A stretch of DNA of 64,000 bases, from assembly GCA_016125225.1 (NCBI GenBank), contig WGME01000013.1:434001-498000 (forward strand), read 5' to 3'. Under the pieces are notes generated by a model. It saw only the letters and a program-made list of their open reading frames with translations, searched no databases and was not told the DNA's origin. Positions 55,137 to 64,000 of this stretch are shown here, one piece after another. Position 1 is the first letter of the stretch. Each line of letters begins with the position of its first letter. This stretch comes from a bacterium. GTDB lineage: Bacteria; Planctomycetota; Planctomycetia; Planctomycetales; Planctomycetaceae. Made by a program: the position numbers and the translations under genes.

Positions 55137-57491
55137 TCAATGGCTTTCCGGCAAAGTAAAATAGAATGTCGACCCCTGATTCACTTCGGAGTTTGCCCAG
55201 ACCACCCCATCATGGCGTTGGATGATCCGTTGGACAATCGCCAGTCCCACACCGGTGCCTTCAAAATCTTCGGCTCGATGCATCCGCTGGAACACTCCGA
55301 AGAGTTTGCCTGCATATTGCATGTCAAACCCTACGCCGTTATCGCGGATAAAATATGTGATCTGATCGGCTTGGTCACCCCGACGGCTGCCAATCCATAT
55401 TTCGGCCTGCTCGGTCTTCGACGTGTACTTAATCGCGTTCGACAACAGGTTGATCCACACCTGCTTCACCAATGCCGGATCGGCCCGACAGGTGGACAAC
55501 TCGTCGATGTGGACACTGATTTTTCGATGGGGTAGGGCAGCCAGCTGGTCCTTTAGTACTGTGTCGACGATTTCTCGTGGGTGGACGGACTGACGCTGCA
55601 AGGCCTGCCTGCCCAGGCGCGAGAACCTCAGCAAATCATCGACCAGTTGCCCCATGATCTGGGCATTCTGGCGAATGTCGTGCAACAGTTCCTGAGCCGA
55701 TGCAGGCAGGCTGGATTTATGCTGTGCGACGAGCATCCGCGAGAACCCGTCAATCGCTCGCAGCGGTGCCCGCAGATCGTGAGAGACGGTATAGGAGAAT
55801 GCTTCCAGTTCCTTGTTCGACGCCGTCAGTTCCTGGGTTCGCTCAGCCACCGTCTGCTCCAGACGCAACGTCAATTGTCGAGATTGCTCTTCGGCGGCTT
55901 TTCGAGCCGAAATGTCCACAATCGAGGCGACCACGAACATCTGATGGCTGATACGAATCGGGCTGAGGCCAATCTCGACGGGGAATTCCGACCCATCGCT
56001 GCGATGAGCCCACAGATCGCGGCCGGCCCCCATGGGGCGAGCCACCGGCTTTTCGAAGAAGGCCGTCCGGTCCTGTTGATGCCGTGCAAGAAAACGTGCG
56101 GGAATGAGCTTCTCGACCGGTTGTCCGATCAGTTCTGCACGTGGATACCGAAACATCTGCTCGGCTTGAGCGTTGACGAACGTGATATCTCCCGATTCCG
56201 CGACCATGACAATACCCGTAGGCGACAGTTCGACGGCATCACGAAAGCGGTTCTCCAATTCTTTGCGATTGGAAATATCAACGAGAAAGGCATACAGATT
56301 CAACGGCCTACCCTGCTCATCCCGATGGACGTCCACCGTCACTGAGATCGGGACCAGAGAACCGTCTTTCCGCGTCAGATCCCGCTCGTAAGAAACGGGT
56401 TTCGATGAACGGATCGATTGATCGATGTGCCCCAGTTCTGCATCGAGCGATGCTTCGGGAGTCATGATGTCTCCGGACATGCCCTGCAGTTCATGGAGTG
56501 CATAGCCGGTCAGTTGTTCAAACGCGGGATTGCACCAGATGATCTGCCGCTTCAGGCTGCCCACGACGAAGGGCTGTGAACTCTGCTCCAGCAACTCGCT
56601 TAGGAGTCGGAGTCGGTCGAGTGTCGCCACATGTTCCAGGCGTTCCGACCGTCGCCGCTTGTCGACACGATCCAAGACCCAGGCACAATACCCCGTTGCA
56701 GCGGCCATGATCAGAATCACGCTCGTCGAATGGAGCACAATGCCGAATGCTGGTCCGTAAAACCCGGCGCGTTCGCCGATGAGCCGTAGCCACCCGATGA
56801 CAAAAGGGACGATAATTGTTACGGGTAACATCGTTCGCGCGATGGTTCCCCCTGCGCTGGGAGAGAGAAACAAGGCCACAATCGGTTGCTCTGGCATCGC
56901 CAGATGGAGTCCGACATTCAGCAACAGAAATGAGAGCGCGGTGTGCAGCGCCATCGAGGAAAAAGGGGGAAACCGGTAGAGGGCATGAATGTCGTAGACA
57001 TAGCCCGTCAAAGCCAGCAGGCTTCCGAGAATCCCCATGGTGGCGAAAAAACTCGCGGCCGTGCGAGTCAAAGGCTTCGTGGTCAGACAGAGCGCGACCC
57101 CCAGCACACCGAACATGGCTCCGGTTCCAGGCGACATTCTCCCTGGAGCACCCGATCCACCAGAGAATGTATCGCGGAAGAAGAACTCGTCAATTCCCAG
57201 GGGGAACTGGCAGATGTCTTCGAAGAGGGAAGCAAGTCCCAAAGCTGCCACGGCCAGCCCGGCGAGCCGCACAAGCCTGACGCGAGATTCTGCCGCCTGC
57301 CACCAGAGCCCCATGCTCGCCAGACAAAACGCGATCGCCGTATTGACCTTCATCGAGGCCATGCCGGGAGCGATTTTTGTCAGCGGTTCCAGTTTCGCAG
57401 CCCAGCCCAGCAAGACTGCCAGGCTAACAGTGATGACAAACCCTGCAATCCAGCGCGCGAGTCGCCGGCAAAAAGCCTGCTGGTCTGACAT
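55137..57491 (-). CDS. Membrane PAS-PAS sensor histidine kinase
   Basis: A 784-residue kinase. Residues ~1-270 contain about eight hydrophobic segments, a membrane sensor block of the MASE/7TM sort that I do not recognise precisely. PAS1 ~295-410 (QPFVVGSLKRQIIWCNPAFE), PAS2 ~415-535 (VELSPTGIVMVAESGDITFV, NAQAEQMFRYPRAEL), a coiled coil, HisKA (SYTVSHDLRAPLRAIDGFSR), and HATPase (WINLLSNAIKYTSK, RDNGVGFDM, FEGTGVGLAIVQRIIQRHDG). The kinase core is phytochrome-like, agreeing with the Rcp1-type regulator directly downstream. Confidence 0.93.
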   Translation of the reverse strand: MSDQQAFCRRLARWIAGFVITVSLAVLLGWAAKLEPLTKIAPGMASMKVNTAIAFCLASMGLWWQAAESRVRLVRLAGLAVAALGLASLFEDICQFPLGIDEFFFRDTFSGGSGAPGRMSPGTGAMFGVLGVALCLTTKPLTRTAASFFATMGILGSLLALTGYVYDIHALYRFPPFSSMALHTALSFLLLNVGLHLAMPEQPIVALFLSPSAGGTIARTMLPVTIIVPFVIGWLRLIGERAGFYGPAFGIVLHSTSVILIMAAATGYCAWVLDRVDKRRRSERLEHVATLDRLRLLSELLEQSSQPFVVGSLKRQIIWCNPAFEQLTGYALHELQGMSGDIMTPEASLDAELGHIDQSIRSSKPVSYERDLTRKDGSLVPISVTVDVHRDEQGRPLNLYAFLVDISNRKELENRFRDAVELSPTGIVMVAESGDITFVNAQAEQMFRYPRAELIGQPVEKLIPARFLARHQQDRTAFFEKPVARPMGAGRDLWAHRSDGSEFPVEIGLSPIRISHQMFVVASIVDISARKAAEEQSRQLTLRLEQTVAERTQELTASNKELEAFSYTVSHDLRAPLRAIDGFSRMLVAQHKSSLPASAQELLHDIRQNAQIMGQLVDDLLRFSRLGRQALQRQSVHPREIVDTVLKDQLAALPHRKISVHIDELSTCRADPALVKQVWINLLSNAIKYTSKTEQAEIWIGSRRGDQADQITYFIRDNGVGFDMQYAGKLFGVFQRMHRAEDFEGTGVGLAIVQRIIQRHDGVVWANSEVNQGSTFYFTLPESH

Positions 57492-57750
57492 TGTTACCGC
57501 TGAGGATTGGAAGTAAAGAATGCCGAACAGTCAAAGAAATACCATTTCCATGCTGATCGCATGTCATTGTTGCCATCCATCCCAGCGCACCGCAATCCCG
57601 AAGACTGATCCTTAGTGGGTCTCGGATCATCGCCAGTCGACTTTTTTCTGAGTGTCCTCCTCAGTCCGTTGATTCCATGGCATTTTGAATACACCGTGCG
57701 AACCGACCCCAATCTCCGATTTCGAGCGGTGCATTCCCAGGCATCACACG

Positions 57751-58464
57751 TCATCCGCAATTAGACAACGCGGCCGATTCCTGATTCTCCGTCATGACAA
57801 AACCGTGTCGGCTGGCGAAGTGTGCTAAATGGACGCGGTCGTGAATATCCAGTCTTCGCATGATGCGATACTTCTGGCTGTCGACCGCTTTCGCCGTGAT
57901 CCCCAGAATCTTGGAAATCTCTTTGACGCTGCATCCCTGAGCGAGAAGCCGCACAATCTTCTGCTGGAACTCATTAAATTCCAGCAGGGGCGATGACTGC
58001 ACCGAGACCCATTGTCCGTCATGATCTCGGCGAATCAGATCGTGCAGGGACCGTGAGACAACCTGGACACCCGCCGCAATCTCAAACAACTCGCGCAGCA
58101 GGGTCGTAATCGATTCCGATTTCAGCAGGTAGCCCGAGACACGCGCCAGCAATGCCTGTTGGAGCAAGACATCGGAATCGTTTTCGGCCAGAAGAACCGC
58201 ACGCGTGGTCATCGGAAACCGCTGGATGGCATAGATGAACTCGGAGATGTCCGTCGAAATCAACGAGACTTCAATCAGCAACAGGTCTGGAGCCCGTTCT
58301 GAAGTCAGTCGGCGTGCTGCTTCCGCAGTCGAACAGCAACCAATCACCGTAATTCTGTCATCACTTGCCAAGGCAGACGCCATGGCTTCAGCAAACAGCA
58401 GCTGAGGAGAAGCGATCAGGACTGACAGACTCGCAGGGATGGTTGTGCACACAGATTCGGACAT
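57751..58464 (-). CDS. NarL/LuxR-type regulator with degenerate receiver
   Basis: A 237-residue protein with a LuxR-type HTH at ~170-225 (FNEFQQKIVRLLAQGCSVKE, LGITAKAVDSQKYRIMRRL). The N-terminal ~130 residues have receiver fold, but the acidic pocket is lost (LIASPQLLF where DD is expected) and the phospho-acceptor Asp is Glu (LLLIEVSLIS), although the Lys (GYLLKSES) remains. It is therefore probably regulated without phosphorylation, or locked in an active-like state. AAGGA 7 nt upstream of the ATG. First gene of the minus-strand island, 260 nt before the membrane kinase. Confidence 0.88.
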   Translation of the reverse strand: MSESVCTTIPASLSVLIASPQLLFAEAMASALASDDRITVIGCCSTAEAARRLTSERAPDLLLIEVSLISTDISEFIYAIQRFPMTTRAVLLAENDSDVLLQQALLARVSGYLLKSESITTLLRELFEIAAGVQVVSRSLHDLIRRDHDGQWVSVQSSPLLEFNEFQQKIVRLLAQGCSVKEISKILGITAKAVDSQKYRIMRRLDIHDRVHLAHFASRHGFVMTENQESAALSNCG

Positions 58465-59055
58465 TCGAATTCCTTCCTAAGGTAGCCACGATAAGGCAGT
58501 GGGTTGGGATTTGCGGCACCGATTCGACTCTCACCTTGAGGCCACATCATCGGCGCCATGAACAGCAAGGCTCGTCTGGAATGATGCGTGCAAGCATCAT
58601 CCGGGATCTGTTACCAGGAGGGTGCTCGTAGTCTCACGTCATAAGAGCAGTGAGTGATTTTTAGGGAATTCGGGAATGGGTGTGAAACATCCCACTTCCC
58701 GGAGAGTACTGACGCCAGAGAAATCCCGTTTGGAGATTGGGATTTGTACTGACACGACATATCGCGGAGCGACGATACACGTCAGTCGTGGCGAAGGGAT
58801 GAGCTGCAGTGACTCGGGAAGAAGACGGGTTGGCTCTGTAATCACAGCTCGTTTCCAACTCACTCAGCCCGCATCAAATCCTGGCACCACTTTCCTTAGC
58901 GGCTCAGACGAACGGGAGGTTACTTGACAACATGTCCTTGGGAATCCCTTCCCGTCGGGTCCACGAAGTATACTTCGGCCAAACCCCGCTGCCGCGATAG
59001 GTGATAAAATCGCGTCTGTTGTTGCGTAGGTGCCTTGGGACTGATGATCGACTAC
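58465..59055. other. Intergenic region upstream of the signalling island
   Basis: About 590 bases. No ORF with support: the open frames at 58639-58927 overlap on both strands and have no domains. It separates the signalling island from the remnant mobile elements and should hold the island's promoter near 58470-58560. Confidence 0.45.
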
Positions 59056-59729
59056 CTCACAAAGCAGCTCTCGCGGCCTCCATGTGCCAATCGCCCACGT
59101 TCATGCTGTCTTGCGGACGCCTGTATCCCGGTCTCTCGCCACAGCCGCTCGACCCGCATTTGGTAGACGTCACAGACATGCTTCTGCAATTCGTCATGAA
59201 TCCGGGACTTCCGAGGGGGGAACTTCGTCGAACGATCCGCCGCGTCTCTTCCTAAAGTTTCAGCTCGTCATCTCTACACCCTGGACATAGCGATGGATTC
59301 CCTGCAACTGCCCCAAGGCCTGACAGGCACATCGTTCGGCAACCTGCTCTGGCTATAAGTGGCGACGCACTTCAGACGCGGCGCCGCTCAAGGCTTACCA
59401 GTTAGGGCAGACTGATTCCCTCTGGATCTCAGGCCCAATGGCTGTTCTGCCATCTGCTTCTCCAAGCGGATATTCACTTTTCCAAGGCCCGCAGCTGCCG
59501 CGTCATCTCCGGCACGATCCCGCCGTACGTCTGACGCCACCGGTTATACGTCTGCTCCGTGATTCTCAACATCTTACAGAGCTCCGGAATCTTCAGCCCG
59601 TTACCTACCACCACGTCTACCTGACGCAGTTTCTCGATGATCTGCTCCGTTGTATCCCTCGTCCTTTTCATCCCAGCAACTCCTTTCTGGGATACACCCA
59701 TATGTGATCCACTCATTTAAAATGGTTCA
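59056..59729 (-). mobile_element. Degenerate IS3-family insertion sequence
   Basis: Remnant of an IS3-type element on the minus strand. The 59729 end reads TGAACC inward, like an IS3-family terminal repeat. An intact-looking start of orfA follows, then a frameshift, then broken orfB pieces: RRHL-stop-PEQVAERCACQALGQLQG resembles the orfB N-terminus (SeRrACrvlGQ), and RVERLWRETGIQASARQHER resembles the 'kRV.RLWR.EGL..p.kq.kR' segment. Several stops interrupt it, and no DDE catalytic domain follows, so it cannot transpose. The right end was not identified. Confidence 0.75.
59474..59671 (-). pseudogene. IS3 transposase orfA, truncated by frameshift
   Basis: ATG 59671 has AAGGAG 8 nt upstream. 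Residues KRTRDTTEQIIEKLRQVDVV and LCKMLRITEQTYNRWRQTYG are the HTH of IS3 orfA. The frame stops after RALEK, but the next frame continues with VNIRLEKQMAEQ, the expected leucine-zipper region, so one base has been lost or gained near 59474. Only ~65 residues remain. Confidence 0.8.
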
Positions 59730-60356
59730 TAGCTAGGGTAAGGTCATGCCCAAATCTATATGGTTGAAATTTTGACATACTGTTTCCCTGTGGACTTTAT
59801 CAACGCCAGAACTTGCAACATGAACAAGAGGAATCCAGTTAAAGCTGGTTGTCACTGACTGTAATTTCTGTGCACTCATAATGAGTGTATCCGAGTGGTT
59901 GTTCCTTACCTGTTACAGTAAGGTTCTAACACGCACGGTGAAATTCGTTGGACGGGCCGATGTGCACGTCCTTTTCTTTGCGCTCTACATTGATGGAACG
60001 ACTTTGAGAGAATGGTGATGCGGACCGCCGGAGTCTGACGACATCCAGCATCTGCCATCTCATAAAGACCTACGTTTGGCTCGTTTTCGCGTTACCCACA
60101 ACATCCTGCGTCAGGTGGTGGATATGCAGGAATTCTCGCTTTGGACCTTACTGAAACTTGCGTGAAGGTTTGTGGTAATATGGTCTTTGACCTGGGCGGA
60201 GGATAAGGCAACGCGGGGACCCGACCCGAGCACCGACCCAGGGGCCAAGACCGAAGCCGGCGGTGGTCGATGAGTGTGCTGACCCCAGACGTTAATACCC
60301 CTCAGCCTGCAATGCCCGGCTCCGATCCCTGACTGGCTAACGCCCATGCGCCAGAC
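59730..60356. other. Non-coding stretch between IS remnant and integrase remnant
   Basis: About 630 bases with no ORF, RNA gene or repeat that I can support. Probably decayed mobile-element DNA. Confidence 0.4.
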
Positions 60357-60916
60357 TTGGGCACCACGATCTTCATCCCGGATATTGCTCCCTTGCCGAG
60401 TCGCGATGCCCTCCGCAGCCTGATGGAGGAAGCCGTTCGTCAGACCACAGCTCAGGCGTCACATCTGCGCGACTGGTTTGAGCCGCCCAGCATCTGGAAG
60501 AACTCGGCAAAAGCGACAACACGCAGTATCTCGAATTGACGACGCTCAAACAGATCAACAAACGGTTGATTGCTGAAGGACATTTGCCCGACGCCTGTCG
60601 CCTGCAATTACGCTTGCAGCGTGATAAAGAATCGACCACGTATTGCTGGACTGTTGCTGAATTTCAGGTCATCGTCCAGCACTGCCAGCAGACACCGAGG
60701 CTACAGTGGCTGGGGGATGTCTCTCACCTGCTGGGACTCACAGGACTCCGAATTTCGGAACTCGCTCAACTCCGCTGGTCCGACCTGGATTTTGACAAAC
60801 AGCTACTGATGCTGGCCGACGAAAGCCGACAGGGTTCTCGGTCGGTTGACACCCCCGCACGCACGCTCAAGAGTAAGCGGAGCCGCACATTGCCGCTGCA
60901 TGTAGCCAAGGAGTGA
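60357..60916 (+). pseudogene. Tyrosine recombinase (phage-type integrase), broken
   Basis: Two overlapping frames give one protein. The first (from 60357) runs to about 60490; after a frameshift the next reads QHLEELGKSDNTQYLELTTL and continues to 60916. The catalytic domain begins with YCWTVAEFQVIVQHC and contains the first catalytic Arg in LGLTGLRISELAQLRWSDLD. It stops after KRSRTLPLHVAKE, before the H-x-x-R and Tyr boxes, so it is inactive. It looks like the planctomycete integrases that accompany transposable islands. Confidence 0.75.
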
Positions 60917-60921
60917 CAATA

Positions 60922-61056
60922 GATGACAGCAGCAGGCACAATTGGATATTGAGCGATCATCGCTTGCAACGTGTAATTGACGCGTGGGATTTGCTTCCAG
61001 AGAACCTCAGAACCGCCATCGTGGCAATTATCGAGCGGCCGATTTCCGTTTCGTAG
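60922..61056 (+). pseudogene. Integrase-associated short conserved tail, remnant
   Basis: The frame DHRLQRVIDAWDLLPENLRT followed by AIVAII resembles a short helical motif that I associate with ORFs next to planctomycete integrases ('L..VI.AWp.LPe.iR..I.a.i'). It lacks a start codon in frame and ends at TAG 61054-61056. Probably a fragment of the same lost island. Confidence 0.4.
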
Positions 61057-61291
61057 CTTTCGAGTGCTGAGCCGATATGAGCCAGCCAGTGTTTTCTTGC
61101 GACCATCGCCATGAGCCTCATTCGGCCCTGATGGAGCCCCAGCCACTGTACATTATTATCAAAGGCATGTCGGTTATTCACTTTGATAGCGTTCCGCAAT
61201 TGGGTCACTTGCTTTTAGGTCAGGGCCTCTCCATTCTCGTGCATCTGGCTTGGCACTCCGGTCTGAAATTATCGCCTGCTATGGATTTAAG

Positions 61292-64000
61292 ATGCTGCGA
61301 AAGTCTTGGTTACCTCGTTGCCTTCAATTCGCTTTCTTTGCCGGTCGGTCGCGACGTCTGCGCTGCAAGACCTCTGGACTGATTCAAACCTGCGAATCAC
61401 GACTGCTGCTGTCGGCGTCACCGGCGGGGTCCGAGTTTCAGGTCAACACGTACACCACTGGCGTTCAACAGCTGTCCGGGTTTACCACGCAGGCCGTGGT
61501 ATCTGATGCGGACGGAGACTTTGTCGTCACCTGGTCGAGCAACGCCCAGGACGGCAGCCTCTACGGCATCTTCGCGCAGCGGTACAACGCGGCGGGGGTG
61601 GCTCAAGGGAGTGAGTTCCAGGTCAACACCTACACCACCGACAACCAGCGGTTCGCTGCGGTGGCAATGGACGCGGACGGAGACTTTGTCGTCACTTGGA
61701 CGAGCTACGGCCAGGACGGGAGCAACGGCGGTATTTTTGCGCAGCGGTACAACGCGGCGGGGGTGGCTCAGGGGAGTGAGTTCCAGGTCAACACCTACAC
61801 TACCGGCAACCAGCAGTACTCCACGGTAGCGATGGACGCGGATGGGGACTTCGTCGTCACTTGGACGAGCAGCGGCCAAGACGGTAGCAGCGGCGGTATC
61901 TTTGCGCAGCGGTACAACGCGGCGGGAGTAGCGCAGGGGAGCGAGTTCCAGGTCAACACTTACACCACCAGCAGCCAGGGTAGTTCCACAGTGGCGATGG
62001 ATGCCGACGGTGACTTTGTCATCACTTGGACGAGCCTTGGCCAAGACGGCAGCGGATATGGCGTTTTCGCCCAGCGGTACAACACGGCGGGAGTGGCCCA
62101 AGGGAGCGAATTCCAGGTCAACACCAGCACCCTCAACCAACAACGGTATTCCTCGGTGGCGATGGACGCGGACGGGGATTTTGTCGTCACCTGGTCGAGC
62201 CTTAACCAAGACGGCAGCAACTACGGTATCTTCGCGCAGCGGTACAACGCGGCGGGAGTAGCGCAAGGGAGCGAATTCCAGGTTAACACCTACACCACCA
62301 ACTCGCAGACTCTCTCCAGGGTGGCGATGGACGCGGATGGGGACTTCGTCATCACTTGGATGAGCAGCGGCCAGGACGGTAGCAACTACGGCATCTTCGC
62401 CCAGCAGTACAGCGCCGCTGGCGTTGCTCAGGGGAGCGAGTTCCGAGTCAACACTTACACCACCAGCAACCAACTGGCCTCTGCCGTGACCATGGATGCC
62501 GACGGGGACTTTGTCGTCATCTGGATGAGCTTCGGCCAGGACGGCGACACCAACGGTATCTTCGCCCAGCGGTATGACGAATCAACCGACACCGCCGGGC
62601 CGACGGTGACAGACTTGCTGGTAGATGGCAACCACGTCGCGGAGAACGCCCAGTTGCTGGAAGGCCCGACGACGATGACTGTCGTCTTCTCGGAGAATCT
62701 CGCTACGACAGGCTCGGGCAGCGTGATCGACACCTCGAATTGGTCCGTCTTGCGCAACGGCGTCGAACAGCCCGGCCGGATTAACAACATTTCGTTCAAT
62801 TTCAACATGGCGACCAACAAGTACGAAGCCATCGTCACGTTCGCCACCGAACCTCTCGCCGTGGGGACTTACCAACTGGTGGCCAAAGAGACCATCACCG
62901 ATGTCGCCGGGAACATGCTCGACGGCGACCGCGATGGCACCCCCGGCAGCGACTTCACCCGGCAGTTCCGTGTGTCAGACATCGTGACCGCCGGGGGCGA
63001 GTTCCAGGTCAACACCTACACGACCCTTGGTCAACGGACGCAACTCGATTCACCGCGATCGGTGGCGATGGACGCGAACGGGAACTTTGTTGCCACCTGG
63101 ACGAGCTTTGGCCAGGACGGCGGCGTAGATGGCGTCTTCGCGCAGCGATATAACTCGGCGGGAGTAGCGCAGGGGAGCGAGTTCCAGGTCAACACTTACA
63201 CCACCAGCTCTCAGGGTAATTCCACAGTGGCGATGGATGCCGACGGAGACTTTGTCATCACTTGGACGAGCTTTGTCCAAGACGGCAACGGCTTCGGCGT
63301 CTTTGCGCAGCGCTACAACGCGGTGGGAGTCGCCCAAGGAAGTGAATTCCTGGTCAACACCTACACGACCGGCGACCAACGGAACTCGACGGTGGCGATG
63401 GATTCCGACGGAGATTTTGTCATTACCTGGACGAGCGAAGGCCAGGACGGCAGCGGCTACGGCATCTTCGCACAGCGTTACAATGCGGCGGGAGTCGCGC
63501 AGGGCAGTGAATTTCAGGTCAACACATATACAACAAGCGATCAACAGTTTGCTGCGGTGGCGATGGATTCCGATGGAGACTTTGTCATTACTTGGACGAG
63601 CTTTGGCCAGGATGGCAGCAGCAATGGAGTTTTCGCCCAGCGGTACACAATGGCAGGAGTGGCCCAAGGCAGCGAGTTCCAGGTCAACACCTACACCACC
63701 GAAACCCAATCGATCTCTACAGTGGCGATGAGCGAAAACGGGGACTTCGTTGTCACTTGGGAGAGCTATGACCAGGACGGCGACGGCTTTGGTATCTTTG
63801 CGCAGCGTTACAATGCGGCGGGAGTCGCGCAAGGCAGTGAATTTCAGGTCAACACAGATACAACAAGCGATCAACGGTTTGCTACGGTGGCGCTGGACGC
63901 GGACGGCGACTTCGTCGTTAGTTGGTCAAGCGATAGCCAAGACGGTAGCGGCTATGGCATCTTCGCGCGAAGGTATAATTCGGCGGGAGTGGTCCTGGGA
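61292..64000 (+). CDS. Giant secreted repeat protein, LEPR-SA type N-terminus (partial)
   Basis: Open with no stop from ATG 61292 to the window end (903 codons, gene continues). The first ~45 residues (MLRKSWLPRCLQFAFF, basic stretch, LIQTCESRLLLSAS) match the planctomycete leader with the 'LE.R.LLSA' box. Then come seven repeats of the type GSEFQVNTYTT...DADGDFVVTW...GQDGS..GIFAQRYN, an Ig-like domain (~430-565, DTAGPTVTDLLVDGNHV, VVFSENL), and six more repeats. Repeats may form beta-propeller blades. No catalytic residues are seen. Large antisense open frames over this stretch are shadows created by the repeats. Confidence 0.88.
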   Translation, partial: MLRKSWLPRCLQFAFFAGRSRRLRCKTSGLIQTCESRLLLSASPAGSEFQVNTYTTGVQQLSGFTTQAVVSDADGDFVVTWSSNAQDGSLYGIFAQRYNAAGVAQGSEFQVNTYTTDNQRFAAVAMDADGDFVVTWTSYGQDGSNGGIFAQRYNAAGVAQGSEFQVNTYTTGNQQYSTVAMDADGDFVVTWTSSGQDGSSGGIFAQRYNAAGVAQGSEFQVNTYTTSSQGSSTVAMDADGDFVITWTSLGQDGSGYGVFAQRYNTAGVAQGSEFQVNTSTLNQQRYSSVAMDADGDFVVTWSSLNQDGSNYGIFAQRYNAAGVAQGSEFQVNTYTTNSQTLSRVAMDADGDFVITWMSSGQDGSNYGIFAQQYSAAGVAQGSEFRVNTYTTSNQLASAVTMDADGDFVVIWMSFGQDGDTNGIFAQRYDESTDTAGPTVTDLLVDGNHVAENAQLLEGPTTMTVVFSENLATTGSGSVIDTSNWSVLRNGVEQPGRINNISFNFNMATNKYEAIVTFATEPLAVGTYQLVAKETITDVAGNMLDGDRDGTPGSDFTRQFRVSDIVTAGGEFQVNTYTTLGQRTQLDSPRSVAMDANGNFVATWTSFGQDGGVDGVFAQRYNSAGVAQGSEFQVNTYTTSSQGNSTVAMDADGDFVITWTSFVQDGNGFGVFAQRYNAVGVAQGSEFLVNTYTTGDQRNSTVAMDSDGDFVITWTSEGQDGSGYGIFAQRYNAAGVAQGSEFQVNTYTTSDQQFAAVAMDSDGDFVITWTSFGQDGSSNGVFAQRYTMAGVAQGSEFQVNTYTTETQSISTVAMSENGDFVVTWESYDQDGDGFGIFAQRYNAAGVAQGSEFQVNTDTTSDQRFATVALDADGDFVVSWSSDSQDGSGYGIFARRYNSAGVVLG
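61427..62578 (+). repeat. First tandem repeat block (7 units)
   Basis: Units begin (GSEF codons) at 61427, 61607, 61772, 61937, 62102, 62267 and 62432. The first is 180 nt, the rest exactly 165 nt (55 residues). DNA identity between units is high (for example the stretch GCGCAGCGGTACAACGCGGC recurs), so they are prone to recombination and slippage. Confidence 0.9.
62993..64000 (+). repeat. Second tandem repeat block (6 units in window)
   Basis: Units start at 62993, 63173, 63338, 63503, 63668 and 63833. As in the first block, the opening unit is 180 nt and the others 165 nt, so a whole block appears to have been duplicated around the Ig-like domain. The block continues beyond the window. Confidence 0.88.

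Noticed and set aside
61418-62473. 351-codon antisense open frame with V/A-rich repeats
   Set aside because: It is the mirror of the 165-nt repeats. The plus frame has a proper ATG, the LE.R.LLSA box and a coherent repeat protein running without stop to the window end.
63050-63874. 274-codon antisense open frame over the second repeat block
   Set aside because: Same reason: open only because the repeat unit lacks stops in that frame.
61427-64000. CRISPR-like periodicity
   Set aside because: Period is 165 nt and in frame with a protein; there are no short direct repeats with unique spacers and no cas genes.
1-64000. tRNA and rRNA genes
   Set aside because: I looked for tRNA-like cloverleaf ends and rRNA motifs in the gaps and found none convincing; a tRNA search program would be decisive.

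Overview
The window reads as chromosome of a planctomycete (Planctomycetaceae-like). The grounds are several gene families largely confined to that phylum: DUF1585-containing and DUF1552 proteins side by side, two DUF1501 proteins with twin-arginine leaders, a DUF1559 prepilin-like protein with its small lipoprotein partner, and a giant repeat protein whose N-terminus carries the planctomycete 'LE.R.LLSA' signature. GC content is moderately high, and coding density is lower than in typical proteobacteria. All assignments come from reading the sequence; no database search was run.

Layout. 1-8.1 kb: end of a DUF1585 protein, DUF1552, DUF1501, and a very large TPR protein split by a frameshift. 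8.3-16 kb: a tripartite RND efflux system on the minus strand (His-rich adaptor, HAE1-type pump, outer-membrane factor) with a long imperfect hairpin between adaptor and pump. 16.4-20 kb: a small winged-helix regulator and cytochrome bd oxidase (cydA, cydB) behind a DUF7009 gene. 20.3-23.6 kb: DUF1501, a small lipoprotein, DUF1559. 23.9-28.5 kb: a LysR regulator divergent from a three-gene catabolic operon (phosphotriesterase-like, SelA/DgaE-like PLP enzyme, cog3964-type amidohydrolase). 28.5-31.6 kb: a sigma-54 activator with a Cys-rich GAF domain, divergent from an AhpD-like gene and a DUF417 membrane protein. 32.6-39.4 kb: DUF58, transglutaminase-like protein, MoxR, His-rich lipoprotein and a YraQ-type permease in one operon. 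39.7-41.1 kb: a solitary zinc-independent type S14 gene and a DUF1080 protein.

41.6-58.5 kb is a co-oriented signalling island: thirteen minus-strand genes, nearly all two-component proteins, around a tightly coupled kaiA-like/kaiB/kaiC trio. The first gene of the trio encodes a receiver that has lost its phospho-acceptor Asp, followed by a helical domain resembling the KaiA/RsbU-type C-terminal domain. KaiC keeps both Walker A motifs, both catalytic Glu pairs and the Ser-Thr autophosphorylation dyad. The island ends in a CsrA-receiver fusion, a candidate RNA-binding response regulator. Together these could form a Kai-type timing or energy-sensing module with kinase input and both transcriptional and post-transcriptional output. 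That link is inference from gene order.

58.5-61.3 kb is a graveyard of mobile DNA (IS3-family remnant, broken tyrosine integrase). 61.3 kb to the window end is the 5' part of a giant secreted repeat protein built from 165-nt units.
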